The notes under the pieces are model-generated. The model was not told the origin of the DNA. It ran no database searches and was given only the letters and a program-made list of their open reading frames with translations. Positions 1 to 8,185 of a DNA stretch of 23,550 bases are shown here, piece by piece. The position numbers and the translations under genes are program-made. Position 1 is the first letter of the stretch; each line of letters opens with the position of its first letter. The DNA comes from a virus: positions 1 through 23,550 of the IMG/VR virus record IMGVR_UViG_3300033388_001587, one strand, 5' to 3'.

Positions 1-2537
1 TCTCCTGCGCTAGCCCTAAATGCTTCTTCATCATCAAAGTCTACAGGTGTAAATGGTTTCTCAGGAGTTAATGCTTCTGTATCGGGTGCAGAACTTTCAC
101 TACTTACCCCAGCAAGCGGATTATCCAAGTCAATACCTTGTAAATTCAATTGTGGATCACGTATTGCGTGAAGCTCTTGTGTAAATTGTCCGCCGCTAAA
201 GCTATGCTGTACAGTCTTTACGCCATACACACCACTTAGCATATTTCTATTCTTATTGTTTTTGGGTGTAAGCCCTGTTGTTGCACTAAACTCGTCAGGA
301 GTAAAATTGCGGAATACAAAATACGTTTGTTGTGACGTAGTTTCTACACCATTAAATGATATAGCATTGTCTCGGTCTGCGTTATTCTGTCTGTTTCTAT
401 CGGCAACAGCACGTTCAACTTTTGTTAGTGGCGCGGCCTGACGACCAATCGGTGTTGGCTCAAGCCAATACGGATCGCCCTTAATCTTGAGTGTTATGTC
501 TAACAAGTCAGCAGACAATGGTGAGTTAGCTTGTTCAAACAATGCGCTCAACATGTTTTGTCCTGCGCTGCCTGAATAAGCACCAGTGCCACCCTGTGAT
601 TTACTTGGGGTGGACTCAATGTATGTGGTATTAAACAACCGCACATCATCTTCGCCTCGGGTTTGGTCTTCAAGTTTATAATCTTGTGCTTCCAAATTCT
701 CTTGTGCTGCTGCTGCATTTGGGTTAGACTTATCAACTACACGACCAAATTGTGTTGAGTTTTGTAGATTAGCTAAAGTATTATTAAGGCCAATAATGGT
801 TTGATTAACGTCAGCAATTGAATTGGTAATAGCTGAATTTAAAATATTATTAGGGTCAGGCAAACCAGCCACATTTGGTAGAGTTGGTAATCCTCCAATA
901 CCCACAGTAGGAATAACCATGCCAGGCTGTATCGCATCTGTTACGGTTCCTACCGCATCTGAGATTTGTAATTGTACGGCGTTTATTTGCTCTTCAACTG
1001 ATTCTTGTAGATCTGTAATCTCTTGTGGAATAAACCCCTTCAAGAAATCTTCGATAGACCAACCAGTAAAGCTAGCAAGTGAATTGGGGAATTCAGCGGC
1101 TATTTTGTCTTCAATAAACTTTGCTGCATCCGCAATATCTATAATGCCTGCCTCTAATCGTTTCTGAGCTTCTGTCTTACCTGCACTCACCTCAGTATTA
1201 CGTGGTACGTTACGTCCGCCCTGAATAGGCAATGCAGCATACCAGTTAAAATTGAATACTATTTCAAAATCTAGTACTTGGTCATTTAAACCAGTAAACA
1301 AATAATCATACTGCTTAGTAAGCAGTCCTCGTTTATATATCGCAGCAAATCTTTCTGGGCTTCCTACGTTAGCCGAAGAATTACTCTGCGTCTGAATAGT
1401 AGTCATTGTATATGGAATAATTAAGTAGGTGTGGTGCCGTTGATAATCTTCTCTAACTGGATCATAGTTACCCATTTGCGAGTCGCCTACAATACGGTAT
1501 AGTGTCTGAAAAATAGCGTCCTCACCTTGGTTTGCTTTCTTTTGCGCATCAGCTTCATCTGTGCCTTTAGCACGAGTTTGGAAGTAGTTTGTCAAGGACA
1601 GAATATTCTGCGTGATTTTATCAAGGTCGGCAGGAGGCTGGAATGTAATACGCATTTTGCCATCCACTTCTGAAAAGGTAGCTGCGCGATTCTGTCGTTC
1701 ATCTGATGCATCAGGAACAATTTTTTCATTATAAATATCTGAGTCAACTATGAAAGAATAAGTGTCGGGATGAACAGCCGTTGCATTTTCTTCTTTTTCA
1801 GCCTCTCGCAAGTTAAGTTGCAAGGCCAACTTTTGGTAGAACTCGCCAACAGTTTCGGCGTCAATACTGATCGGCTTACTAATGTCAGCTACGTGGTTAG
1901 TATAAGATACATCACTATAAAGACTGGCCTCAACAGCATATGTGCTGCCGCCCACGTTAACATCAATTGACATTTTAGTGAAGACTATAGGCCAAACCCA
2001 AATTAAGTTACTAAAATCGCTTTGTGCTGACTGTGCCGTGTCTTCCCTAGAACGTCCTCGAAAAGATAGCTCCAAGAAAAATGGTGCTTTTGCATAGTTC
2101 TGTATGCCTAGTTGGTGTGCAGCACTTACAATTTCATCTAGTAGTGTTGCGCCAAAGGGCTGGGTCAACATAAAACTAAAGTTTGTTGATATACCCGTTC
2201 CTGTTCCCTTAGTCATTCCAGTTACAGCACTTATTTCAACATCATCTATTTGTACTGATGTTACTGCTGATTCAGCAATAACAATACGTTGTTCTCGTGA
2301 CTGCGGCCCAAAGCGTCGTGTTCGCACAGCCTCATCATTCATCATGTAAAGACGAAAATGATAGGTTGGCTGGTCAAACTGATCCAACTGATTCGGTCGG
2401 ATGCCTAAATCAAGGCCACGTTCCTCTTCAAGATGCGGTATTTCTGTTGCAGTTTTGGATACAGATGCTGGATCCGCTGCTGCTGCCGCTCGGTATTCCT
2501 CGGACGAAATTGCTGCTGTTGATGGCTTTAAGCCCAT
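1..2537 (-). CDS. Large baseplate protein, possibly hub-like (C-terminus beyond window)
   Basis: An open frame of 845 codons runs from an ATG at 2537 to the left edge without a stop, so the C-terminus is missing. The start lies one base after the stop of the upstream baseplate gene, which supports it. After about 50 polar residues comes a beta-rich domain (about residues 58-160; YHFRLYMMNDE, then FSFMLTQPFGATLLDEI). The middle holds a helical segment (about 480-600). Near the end are LDITLKIKGDPYWLE and a segment LSGVYGVKTVQHSFSGGQFTQEL followed by an RD pair. Patterns of this kind (GDPYWL; G-x-Y-x-V-x-x-V-x-H-x-F-x-x-G-x-F-x-Q) remind me of hub proteins of the gpD/gp27 type. That is an inference from pattern and from context next to gp53- and gp48/54-like genes. 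A wedge or other large tail protein is the alternative. Coding is certain; the role is moderate. Confidence 0.6.
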   Translation of the reverse strand, partial: MGLKPSTAAISSEEYRAAAAADPASVSKTATEIPHLEEERGLDLGIRPNQLDQFDQPTYHFRLYMMNDEAVRTRRFGPQSREQRIVIAESAVTSVQIDDVEISAVTGMTKGTGTGISTNFSFMLTQPFGATLLDEIVSAAHQLGIQNYAKAPFFLELSFRGRSREDTAQSAQSDFSNLIWVWPIVFTKMSIDVNVGGSTYAVEASLYSDVSYTNHVADISKPISIDAETVGEFYQKLALQLNLREAEKEENATAVHPDTYSFIVDSDIYNEKIVPDASDERQNRAATFSEVDGKMRITFQPPADLDKITQNILSLTNYFQTRAKGTDEADAQKKANQGEDAIFQTLYRIVGDSQMGNYDPVREDYQRHHTYLIIPYTMTTIQTQSNSSANVGSPERFAAIYKRGLLTKQYDYLFTGLNDQVLDFEIVFNFNWYAALPIQGGRNVPRNTEVSAGKTEAQKRLEAGIIDIADAAKFIEDKIAAEFPNSLASFTGWSIEDFLKGFIPQEITDLQESVEEQINAVQLQISDAVGTVTDAIQPGMVIPTVGIGGLPTLPNVAGLPDPNNILNSAITNSIADVNQTIIGLNNTLANLQNSTQFGRVVDKSNPNAAAAQENLEAQDYKLEDQTRGEDDVRLFNTTYIESTPSKSQGGTGAYSGSAGQNMLSALFEQANSPLSADLLDITLKIKGDPYWLEPTPIGRQAAPLTKVERAVADRNRQNNADRDNAISFNGVETTSQQTYFVFRNFTPDEFSATTGLTPKNNKNRNMLSGVYGVKTVQHSFSGGQFTQELHAIRDPQLNLQGIDLDNPLAGVSSESSAPDTEALTPEKPFTPVDFDDEEAFRASAG

Positions 2538-2538
2538 G

Positions 2539-2835
2539 TTATACTAGATCCTGTACAGTCTCAGGTGATGGGACAAAGATGGAAACACCTGCTTTGAAAT
2601 CCTCGATAGGATCAATCAGTATATCCATATTGCGTGTGGGTAAAATCCACCACAAACGTGGTGAACCATAATAGTCATTTGCGAATTTGTCTGGTCGTCT
2701 ATCGTATTTTGGTTCGATAGTTATAATTCTATCGTTTGGACTAGGCGGGATGCTACGCTTCACCATCAAGTCCATGTAAAAGTCTCTGATAGGTGTTTCA
2801 AAATACGGCGATGTTGTTTTGTTTAGTTTTGACAT
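2539..2835 (-). CDS. 53: Baseplate wedge protein, gp53-like (short)
   Basis: A 98-residue protein. The segment at about residues 47-90 (RRPDKFANDYYGSPRLWWILPTRN, then DPIEDFKAG and IFVPSP) matches the LysM-like pattern of the T4 gp53 family: RPD-x-x-A-x-x-x-YG-x-x-x-LWW-x-x-x-x-N, followed by an aG-x-x-I-x-x-P end. Gp53 joins wedges during T4 baseplate assembly. T4 gp53 is about twice as long, so this is a reduced version keeping mainly the C-terminal domain. The start codon overlaps the upstream stop by one base (TAATG) and the stop is one base before the next start, so the three genes form a tightly coupled late operon. Confidence 0.65.
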   Translation of the reverse strand: MSKLNKTTSPYFETPIRDFYMDLMVKRSIPPSPNDRIITIEPKYDRRPDKFANDYYGSPRLWWILPTRNMDILIDPIEDFKAGVSIFVPSPETVQDLV

Positions 2836-3533
2836 TAGACAAATCCTTTACCAATCATTCTACCACTCTTGAAATCATCAAGACTGAAATTATCACGTAC
2901 ATCTCTAGGATTAGGTTGTACTTGTAACATAACAGTAAGTGTCATTATTGACGGCATCCATGTTGTTTGGTCAGTGCCGATTGTGACGATTCCCTCTGAG
3001 TTCTCGCTTATGAGATTCTCATTTGATAGCGCGCCTGGAAGCTGAACCTGAACGTAATCTACATCATTCTCTAAAATATAGTTGAACGTAGATACAACAA
3101 CAGGAACATTATTGAACATGTGTCCACCCATGTAGTTGAATCGTAGTACGGGAGGAGGTGTTCCTGCCTTTCCTGTTTGTGCAGCCTGTGTACCGAATTC
3201 AATCATGGTGGCTGCACGTAAAAACTTCAGAACTGCTAGCATATAACGTGCCTCTTCGTTTGTTTGTGCAGTAAAATCACCAGTAATAGTGATAGCATCA
3301 GGTTGTGAGTTTTGATATTGGTAATGTGGATAGTTACTGTGGGTAAAATGGAAGTTACCATAGTTCGCAATAGCGCCTGTCATTACGTTAGGCGTATACG
3401 GAAAGATGATTCCTCTAGTTTTGCGTATAGGCTGCAATAGGTTATCACAATCTTGTGCGCTACCTAGTACTTCGTCCAGCGCGCCGAACGCTGGCCCTAA
3501 TCTTGCTCGTTTATGAATTGTTAAATTGCTCAT
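2835..3533 (-). CDS. Baseplate tail-tube junction protein, gp48/gp54-like
   Basis: A 232-residue protein. It carries the pattern I associate with T4-like tail-tube cap proteins: YTPNV at about 46, HTHSNY-like FTHSNYPHYQYQN, an ITGDFTAQTNEEARYMLAVL stretch, FLRAATMIEFG, GTPPPVLRF, MFNNVPVVVSTF, and NDVDYVQV. These match the tube-fold proteins that link baseplate hub and tail tube (gp48 and gp54 in T4); I cannot say which of the two it is. It is the first gene of the minus-strand baseplate operon. The leader contains AGAGGAG just upstream of the ATG and a GATAAATA late promoter 22 bases before the start. Confidence 0.62.
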   Translation of the reverse strand: MSNLTIHKRARLGPAFGALDEVLGSAQDCDNLLQPIRKTRGIIFPYTPNVMTGAIANYGNFHFTHSNYPHYQYQNSQPDAITITGDFTAQTNEEARYMLAVLKFLRAATMIEFGTQAAQTGKAGTPPPVLRFNYMGGHMFNNVPVVVSTFNYILENDVDYVQVQLPGALSNENLISENSEGIVTIGTDQTTWMPSIMTLTVMLQVQPNPRDVRDNFSLDDFKSGRMIGKGFV

Positions 3534-3554
3534 CGTCTCTCCTCTACGTATTGT

Positions 3555-3562
3555 TATTTATC
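3555..3562 (-). promoter_or_regulatory. Late promoter (GATAAATA) for the left baseplate operon
   Basis: On the minus strand the context reads GTGATAAATAAC. T4 late promoters are TATAAATA at about -10 with the start about 6 bases downstream. By that rule transcription begins near 3549, leaving a leader of about 16 bases that carries AGAGGAG before the ATG at 3533. The same octamer precedes other structural genes in the window. Confidence 0.65.
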
Positions 3563-3590
3563 ACACTTTTAATAAGGGGTTTTTATGAGT

Positions 3591-3598
3591 GATAAATA
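3591..3598 (+). promoter_or_regulatory. Late promoter-like GATAAATA upstream of gp55
   Basis: The context is GTGATAAATAGT, placed back-to-back with the minus-strand copy at 3555-3562. It lies 85 bases before the gp55 start and just upstream of a sigma-70-type promoter, so gp55 could also be transcribed late. Possible autoregulation is an inference. Confidence 0.45.
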
Positions 3599-3624
3599 GT
3601 AGTGTAAATACTCTTATCTATTTG

Positions 3625-3653
3625 TTGACACTGTAACCTATTGATGTTATACT
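3625..3653 (+). promoter_or_regulatory. Sigma-70-type promoter for the gp55/47/46 operon
   Basis: TTGACA at 3625-3630 and TATACT at 3648-3653 are separated by exactly 17 bases, close to the ideal host housekeeping promoter. The expected start is around 3660, leaving a short leader with AAAAGGAG before the gp55 ATG at 3683. This suggests early expression by unmodified host polymerase. Confidence 0.75.
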
Positions 3654-3682
3654 TAATAGATAATAAGAATAAAAGGAGCAAA

Positions 3683-4600
3683 ATGGCTGCCAGAAATCCC
3701 TACCTTAACAATAAGGATCTGTTGAAGGAAATCCACAACAGTAAAACATCCTACTCAGAATTTGACAAAGAAGAATATCACCGCTTTGACGCAATAGCGG
3801 AAACATACGACGACCTATTCATTTATGCTGAAGAGGTTACGGTTGACAAAGAGACAGGCACTGAAACAAAAACAGGAGTCTGGTCTTACCCAATCGTGCG
3901 TGAAGCACAAAAGAATAAGGCTGCACGTATCGCTGCTGAAACATACGCAGAATCATTGGCTGCATACGATGGCCCAGTAAGTGGCAAGCCGCGCCTAATC
4001 GACCACAAGATTGATCCTGCTACACTTAATGTAGATGAATTGATATATCGGGTAACGACATATGAGCATATTCCGTTAGAACCAGGGCGCAAAAAGAATC
4101 CACGTAAAGAAGCTGAACATTATGCGAAACTAAATTTCATTCCCTTCAAGCACTATTTCATTACTGATATGAAAAAGAAGAAGGCAGTAGAGATTGGTCG
4201 TAGTCATAGTCAGGATGGAGAATTCTGCCAAACACATGGAGCAATGACTGATGCACTGGCTCGCATGTTTATGCTATTGGTGGAACGATATAGTCAACGC
4301 GCTAACTGGCGTGGCTACACATACGTAGATGAAATGAAGGGACAAAGCTTGTTACAGCTATCCTCAATGGGATTGCAGTTCAATGAGGCACGTTCATCTA
4401 ATCCGTTCGCATACTTTACCCAAGCACTCGCACACTCATTTACGCGAGTACTTAACATCGAGAAAAAGAATCAAAATATACGGGACGAAATCCTTGTAAG
4501 TCAGGGACTATCTCCTAGCTTCTCCAAGCAGATCGAACACGAAAATAAAATTCGACAAATGCGCGAAGACGCTAAATCGACTGATAATAACAGCGAATAA
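3683..4600 (+). CDS. 55: Late-transcription sigma factor gp55 with a large internal insertion
   Basis: Gp55 is the T4 sigma-family protein that directs host polymerase to late promoters. The start at 3683 is chosen because AAAAGGAG precedes it, because upstream in-frame starts lie inside the promoter, and because the resulting N-terminus (NPYLNNKDLLKEI, residues 5-17) matches the family start (T4: YVNNKELLQAI). The sigma-like core is at about 188-262: ALARMFMLLVERYS, NWRGYTYVDEMKGQSLLQL, then SSNPFAYFTQALAHSFTRVL with a following EKKNQ. The protein has 305 residues against 185 in T4. The extra length is mainly between the N-terminal motif and the core (about 25-165) and is lysine- and glutamate-rich, without a motif I recognise. 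It is the first gene of the early operon. Confidence 0.85.
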   Translation: MAARNPYLNNKDLLKEIHNSKTSYSEFDKEEYHRFDAIAETYDDLFIYAEEVTVDKETGTETKTGVWSYPIVREAQKNKAARIAAETYAESLAAYDGPVSGKPRLIDHKIDPATLNVDELIYRVTTYEHIPLEPGRKKNPRKEAEHYAKLNFIPFKHYFITDMKKKKAVEIGRSHSQDGEFCQTHGAMTDALARMFMLLVERYSQRANWRGYTYVDEMKGQSLLQLSSMGLQFNEARSSNPFAYFTQALAHSFTRVLNIEKKNQNIRDEILVSQGLSPSFSKQIEHENKIRQMREDAKSTDNNSE

Positions 4601-4623
4601 TAAACACACAACACGGGTGCTAC

Positions 4624-5640
4624 GTGAGTAATGACTTATTTAAGAAAGTGGCTGTCTTTACGGACATACACTTTGGCCTGAAGCATAACAGCAAGAGGCA
4701 TAATCAGGATTGTATAGACTTCCTTACCTGGTTTATCGAAGAAGCGAAAAGCCGAGGATGTGAAACATGCATATTCATGGGCGACTGGAATCATCATCGC
4801 GCATCAATTAATGTGTCCACACTCAACTACACTATGGTTGCATTTGCGATGCTTAACAAAGCATTCGACAATACCTATTTTATAGTAGGCAACCATGACC
4901 TCTACTACAAAGAGAAACGTGAGATCAATTCAATCCCTATGGCTGAATTGTATCCAAACATCCACTTGATTGATGAGATAACAACGATGAACGACGTCGC
5001 TGTTATTCCGTGGCTAGTCGGTGATGAGTGGAAGAAGGTTGCCAAAATCAAATCGAAATATATGTTCGGTCACTTTGAATTACCGAAATTCAAAATGAAC
5101 GCATACGTAGAAATGCCAGACCACGGCCAACTACACGCAGAAGACTTCCAACATCAGGACTATCTCTTTAGCGGACATTTACATAAGCGACAACAGAAGG
5201 GAATCATCCACTACATCGGAAATCCATTTGGTCATAACTTTGCTGACACAGGAGATCGTGACAGGGGAGCAATGTTCCTTGAGTGGGGCGGTGCACCTGA
5301 GTATGTGAATTGGGAAGATGGGCCGCGCTATGTCTCTTTAGATTTAAGTAAACTACTCAAGGACACAGACAAATACCTAAGTGGAAAAACATATGTTAAG
5401 GTCGAATTAGATGTTGACATTTCATATGAGGAAGCAAACTTCCTACGTGAAACATTCTTTGACCACTATGACCTACGTGAACTCAAACTGATTCCAAAAC
5501 ATGAGAGCAGCGAGTCAGAGGAACTACTGGGCGAGATTAGATTTGAAACAGTTGACCAAATTGTGGTTGACTGCATACAGACAATGGACTCGGCTACATA
5601 CAAAGTCGATACACTTACACAAATATACAACGATCTATGA
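4624..5640 (+). CDS. 47: Recombination endonuclease subunit gp47 (SbcD/Mre11-like)
   Basis: The nuclease subunit of the gp46/gp47 complex, which resects DNA ends for recombination-dependent replication and host DNA breakdown. The 338-residue protein shows the calcineurin-like metal-binding motifs in order: DIH (14-16), GDWNHH (53-58), GNHD (89-92), GHFELP (149-154) and GHLH (184-187). The start is GTG at 4624 with only a weak ribosome-binding site (ACGGGTG); no in-frame ATG fits better. The stop overlaps the start of gp46 (ATGA), the usual arrangement for this pair, giving coupled synthesis. T4 gp47 has a similar length (339). Confidence 0.93.
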   Translation: MSNDLFKKVAVFTDIHFGLKHNSKRHNQDCIDFLTWFIEEAKSRGCETCIFMGDWNHHRASINVSTLNYTMVAFAMLNKAFDNTYFIVGNHDLYYKEKREINSIPMAELYPNIHLIDEITTMNDVAVIPWLVGDEWKKVAKIKSKYMFGHFELPKFKMNAYVEMPDHGQLHAEDFQHQDYLFSGHLHKRQQKGIIHYIGNPFGHNFADTGDRDRGAMFLEWGGAPEYVNWEDGPRYVSLDLSKLLKDTDKYLSGKTYVKVELDVDISYEEANFLRETFFDHYDLRELKLIPKHESSESEELLGEIRFETVDQIVVDCIQTMDSATYKVDTLTQIYNDL

Positions 5641-7403
5641 TAATAATTAAGAACATAGCGATCAAGAACTTTATGAGCGTAGGCAATGTCACACAAAGTA
5701 TCAACTTTGTAGACAAAGACCTTGTGCTTGTGTTGGGTGAGAACTTAGACATGGGCGGCAACGACTCACGCAACGGTGTGGGTAAGAGTACTATAGTGAA
5801 TGCATTATCATACGCACTGTATGGCACAGCACTGACTAAGATCAAAGTAGACAACCTTATCAACAAGACCAATGCTAAGAACATGATCGTCACATTAGAA
5901 TTTGAAAAGGATGGTGTTGAGTACTTAATTGAACGCGGGCGTAGGCCAGCTAAGTTTGCATTTATGGTAGCAGGTATGGAAACAGATGCAGATGATGCTG
6001 ACGAAGCGCAGGGCGACAGTCGCGTTACACAGAAAGAACTTGAACGTGAGTTAGGCATTAGCCACACTATGTTCAAAAACATTGTAGCACTCAATACATA
6101 CAGCGAACCATTCCTTGCTATGAAGGCAGCAGACCAACGTGAACTTATTGAGCAGTTGCTTGGTATTACTCAGCTTTCAGAAAAAGCAGAGATACTAAAA
6201 GAGAAACTGAAGACTACTAAGGACAGGTTGCGCGAGGAAGAATTGAAGATAGCAGCGACTAAGTCTGCTAACAAACGCATTGAAGATAACATTGAAGATA
6301 CACGTTTAAAATCTGATGCATGGAATGTTGCACAAGAGAAACTTATAATAGAGACACGGGCTGCTATCAATGTGCTTGAGGGCATTGACATTGAAGAAGA
6401 GATTGAGAATCATAAGACAATTGCCGACATTAAAGATCAGCGCACAAAACATGCTGCAATAGATGCCACATGCAAAACACATAAACGTGCTGTAACAGGT
6501 CTTGAGTTAACATTGAAAAAATCTGAGGACAACCTTGTTGTTGTTGACGGACAGTTGTGCCACACATGTGGGCAAGACCTGCATGACGACGCACATGAAA
6601 AATTGATGGGTGAGTTGGTTGTTAAGATCACAGAGACAGAAGCGAGCCTAACTGATAAGCGAGTCAAGCTAGCCGAATGTGAAGCAGAGCGTGGTGACAT
6701 AGATATGCCTGCCAAGCCCGAGACATTTTACGATGACTTGGAGGGCGCATACGATCATAGGTCTAGCTTGGAGAGTTTGCAAAAGAAGCTAGAGGAAGAA
6801 AGCGCAAGAGAGAATCACTTTGTGGAACAGATCGCGTCTCTTGAAGAATCAGGCATTCAAACTATCGACTACACAAAAATGAATGACTTTACTGTATTAC
6901 GCGATCACCAAGATTGGTTGCACAAACTACTAACAAGCAAAGATAGCTTTATACGTAAGAAGATCATTAACCAGAATCTAGCATACCTTAACTCGCGCCT
7001 TGAGCATTACATTGAACGTACTGGCTTGCCGCACCGTGTTAAGTTCCTTGCTGACCTTAACGTAGAGATACGTGAGCATGGTCGTGATCTTGACTTTGAT
7101 AATTTGAGCAGAGGTGAACGAACACGCTTGATCCTTAGCTTGAGTTGGGCGTTTAGAGATGTGTACGAGAGTCTTAACACACCTATTAGCTTGTTGTTTG
7201 TTGACGAGTTGATTGACAGTGGACTTGATGCTGCTGGTGTAGAAAGCTCGCTTGCCGTACTCAAGAAGATGGCGCGAGAATCACAGCGTAACGTATTCCT
7301 AATTAGTCACAGAGATGAGCTAGTAGGTCGAGTAGGTTCAGTGATGAAGGTTATTAAAGAGGGCGGCTTTACAAGCTTCGAGCATGAGGTTGAGCCAGAA
7401 TAA
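5637..7403 (+). CDS. 46: Recombination endonuclease subunit gp46 (SbcC/Rad50-like ATPase)
   Basis: The SMC-type ATPase partner of gp47. The 588-residue protein has an N-terminal Walker A (GENLDMGGNDSRNGVGKST, 34-52), a long coiled-coil middle broken by a zinc-hook-like CHTC (308-311, within GQLCHTCGQDL), a C-terminal ABC signature LSRGE (490-494), Walker B LLFVDE (519-524) and the H-loop histidine in LISHRDE (558). T4 gp46 is slightly shorter (560). Its start overlaps the gp47 stop and its own stop overlaps the start of a short ORF (TAATG). Confidence 0.94.
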   Translation: MIIIKNIAIKNFMSVGNVTQSINFVDKDLVLVLGENLDMGGNDSRNGVGKSTIVNALSYALYGTALTKIKVDNLINKTNAKNMIVTLEFEKDGVEYLIERGRRPAKFAFMVAGMETDADDADEAQGDSRVTQKELERELGISHTMFKNIVALNTYSEPFLAMKAADQRELIEQLLGITQLSEKAEILKEKLKTTKDRLREEELKIAATKSANKRIEDNIEDTRLKSDAWNVAQEKLIIETRAAINVLEGIDIEEEIENHKTIADIKDQRTKHAAIDATCKTHKRAVTGLELTLKKSEDNLVVVDGQLCHTCGQDLHDDAHEKLMGELVVKITETEASLTDKRVKLAECEAERGDIDMPAKPETFYDDLEGAYDHRSSLESLQKKLEEESARENHFVEQIASLEESGIQTIDYTKMNDFTVLRDHQDWLHKLLTSKDSFIRKKIINQNLAYLNSRLEHYIERTGLPHRVKFLADLNVEIREHGRDLDFDNLSRGERTRLILSLSWAFRDVYESLNTPISLLFVDELIDSGLDAAGVESSLAVLKKMARESQRNVFLISHRDELVGRVGSVMKVIKEGGFTSFEHEVEPE

Positions 7404-7579
7404 TGCCACGCATACACCCAAAACAATTACGTATAGAGAAGAAGGAACGCAAGCAGAGAAGGGACATCGCTGAACAGCAAGTGATAGATAGTCTAGCACA
7501 GAACATAGCAATGGAAATTGATAAAGAAATACTAGACCACCTTAAGAAACTAAATGAAGCAAAAAAGATTACATCCTAA
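7403..7579 (+). CDS. Short basic protein, tag ORF 1 (58 aa, unknown)
   Basis: An ATG overlapping the gp46 stop (TAATG) opens 58 codons. The product starts MPRIHPKQLRIEKKERKQRR and continues with a predicted helix rich in E, K and L. I do not recognise a family. The N-terminus contains HPKQLR, a variant of a motif that begins each of the next four ORFs. The last 26 bases overlap the next ORF in another frame. Support for coding comes from the overlapping start and stop, the shared N-terminal motif and the operon position. Function unknown; the charge would suit nucleic-acid binding or a capsid-internal protein, but nothing shows this directly. Confidence 0.6.
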   Translation: MPRIHPKQLRIEKKERKQRRDIAEQQVIDSLAQNIAMEIDKEILDHLKKLNEAKKITS

Positions 7580-7703
7580 AATATATAGGAACACACCAAT
7601 AACAACTCCCGCGGCCAAGTTTATGCCTAAGAGTGTTATAGATGATATGAATAGAATGTTTAAGAAAAATGAAAAGAAAAAGACTACATCCAAGACAGCA
7701 TAG
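7554..7703 (+). CDS. Short basic protein, tag ORF 2 (49 aa, unknown)
   Basis: A 49-codon frame starting MKQKRLHPKIYR and ending in a lysine-rich tail (MFKKNEKKKTTSKTA). The N-terminus is nearly the same as that of the next ORF (MKRKRLHPRQHR). It overlaps tag ORF 1 by 26 bases and tag ORF 3 by 35 bases. There is no strong ribosome-binding site, so translation is probably coupled to the upstream gene. No family recognised. Confidence 0.5.
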   Translation: MKQKRLHPKIYRNTPITTPAAKFMPKSVIDDMNRMFKKNEKKKTTSKTA

Positions 7704-7848
7704 GATTGAGCAAGGGACAGCAAAACAAATGTTTACTGCCTTAGATCCTGCTATCTCTGACGATACAATTGTCTTATACAGGCTTGTACGAGACATGGAA
7801 GGCAAAATTAAGAACGCAATGTATATAAATCCAAAATATGAAAAGTAA
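7669..7848 (+). CDS. Short protein, tag ORF 3 (59 aa, unknown)
   Basis: A 59-codon frame starting MKRKRLHPRQHRIEQG, then an apparently folded helical part (MFTALDPAISDDTIVLYRLV, then RDMEGKIKNAMYINPKYEK). The region from the internal ATG at 7729 would give only 39 residues; the longer form is preferred because its N-terminus copies the motif of the neighbouring ORFs. It overlaps tag ORF 2 by 35 bases and tag ORF 4 by 11. Function unknown. Confidence 0.55.
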   Translation: MKRKRLHPRQHRIEQGTAKQMFTALDPAISDDTIVLYRLVRDMEGKIKNAMYINPKYEK

Positions 7849-8185
7849 ACGTAAATCACCTAAACAACTTCGGGCAAAACGCTGGGGTATAATTACATTG
7901 GGTAATCCCTTTGTTGCTGCTGGCACCCTTACATTTAGTGGTGGTTTGGTAGATGATGACGCAGCAATCTTTACATTTAATTATGATACAGGATTACAAG
8001 CAGGCGATTACATCAAGATAGTTGATAATGGCGAATCAGTTGGCATAGATCATAGGAAGGTACACGTAGCACGACGCAGACAATCAAAGGGAAAAACTAA
8101 ACGACTCGTTTATCAGATAGAGAACGCAACAGCAACATGCATTACAGTGAAAGCTGATAAGGGAACAACAATTACATATGCGTAA
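7838..8185 (+). CDS. Basic beta-rich protein, tag ORF 4 (115 aa, unknown)
   Basis: It starts MKSKRKSPKQLRAKRWG with the shared N-terminal motif. A glycine- and hydrophobic-rich beta-like section follows (about 17-70), then a very basic stretch KVHVARRRQSKGKTKR (about 73-88), then a C-terminal beta-like section. The VHVARRR stretch is shared with the next ORF and is encoded by an identical 17-base DNA repeat, so the two are diverged duplicates. The start overlaps the end of tag ORF 3, and the stop overlaps the start of tag ORF 5. I do not recognise a domain. The basic patch could contact nucleic acid; that is only an inference. Confidence 0.7.
   Translation: MKSKRKSPKQLRAKRWGIITLGNPFVAAGTLTFSGGLVDDDAAIFTFNYDTGLQAGDYIKIVDNGESVGIDHRKVHVARRRQSKGKTKRLVYQIENATATCITVKADKGTTITYA
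8060..8076 (+). repeat. 17-bp direct repeat, copy 1 (copy 2 at 8328-8344)
   Basis: GTACACGTAGCACGACG occurs identically at 8060-8076 and 8328-8344. The match extends to 21 bases with one mismatch. It encodes VHVARRR in both tag ORF 4 and tag ORF 5 and marks these as paralogues. Confidence 0.85.

Noticed and set aside
3585-3599. Four-codon mini-ORF (ATG AGT GAT AAA TAG) after AAGGGG, with an AGGGGTTTTTA match at 14284-14294
   Set aside because: It lies upstream of the mapped-looking sigma-70 promoter and overlaps the late promoter octamer; the 11-base match is short and likely chance.
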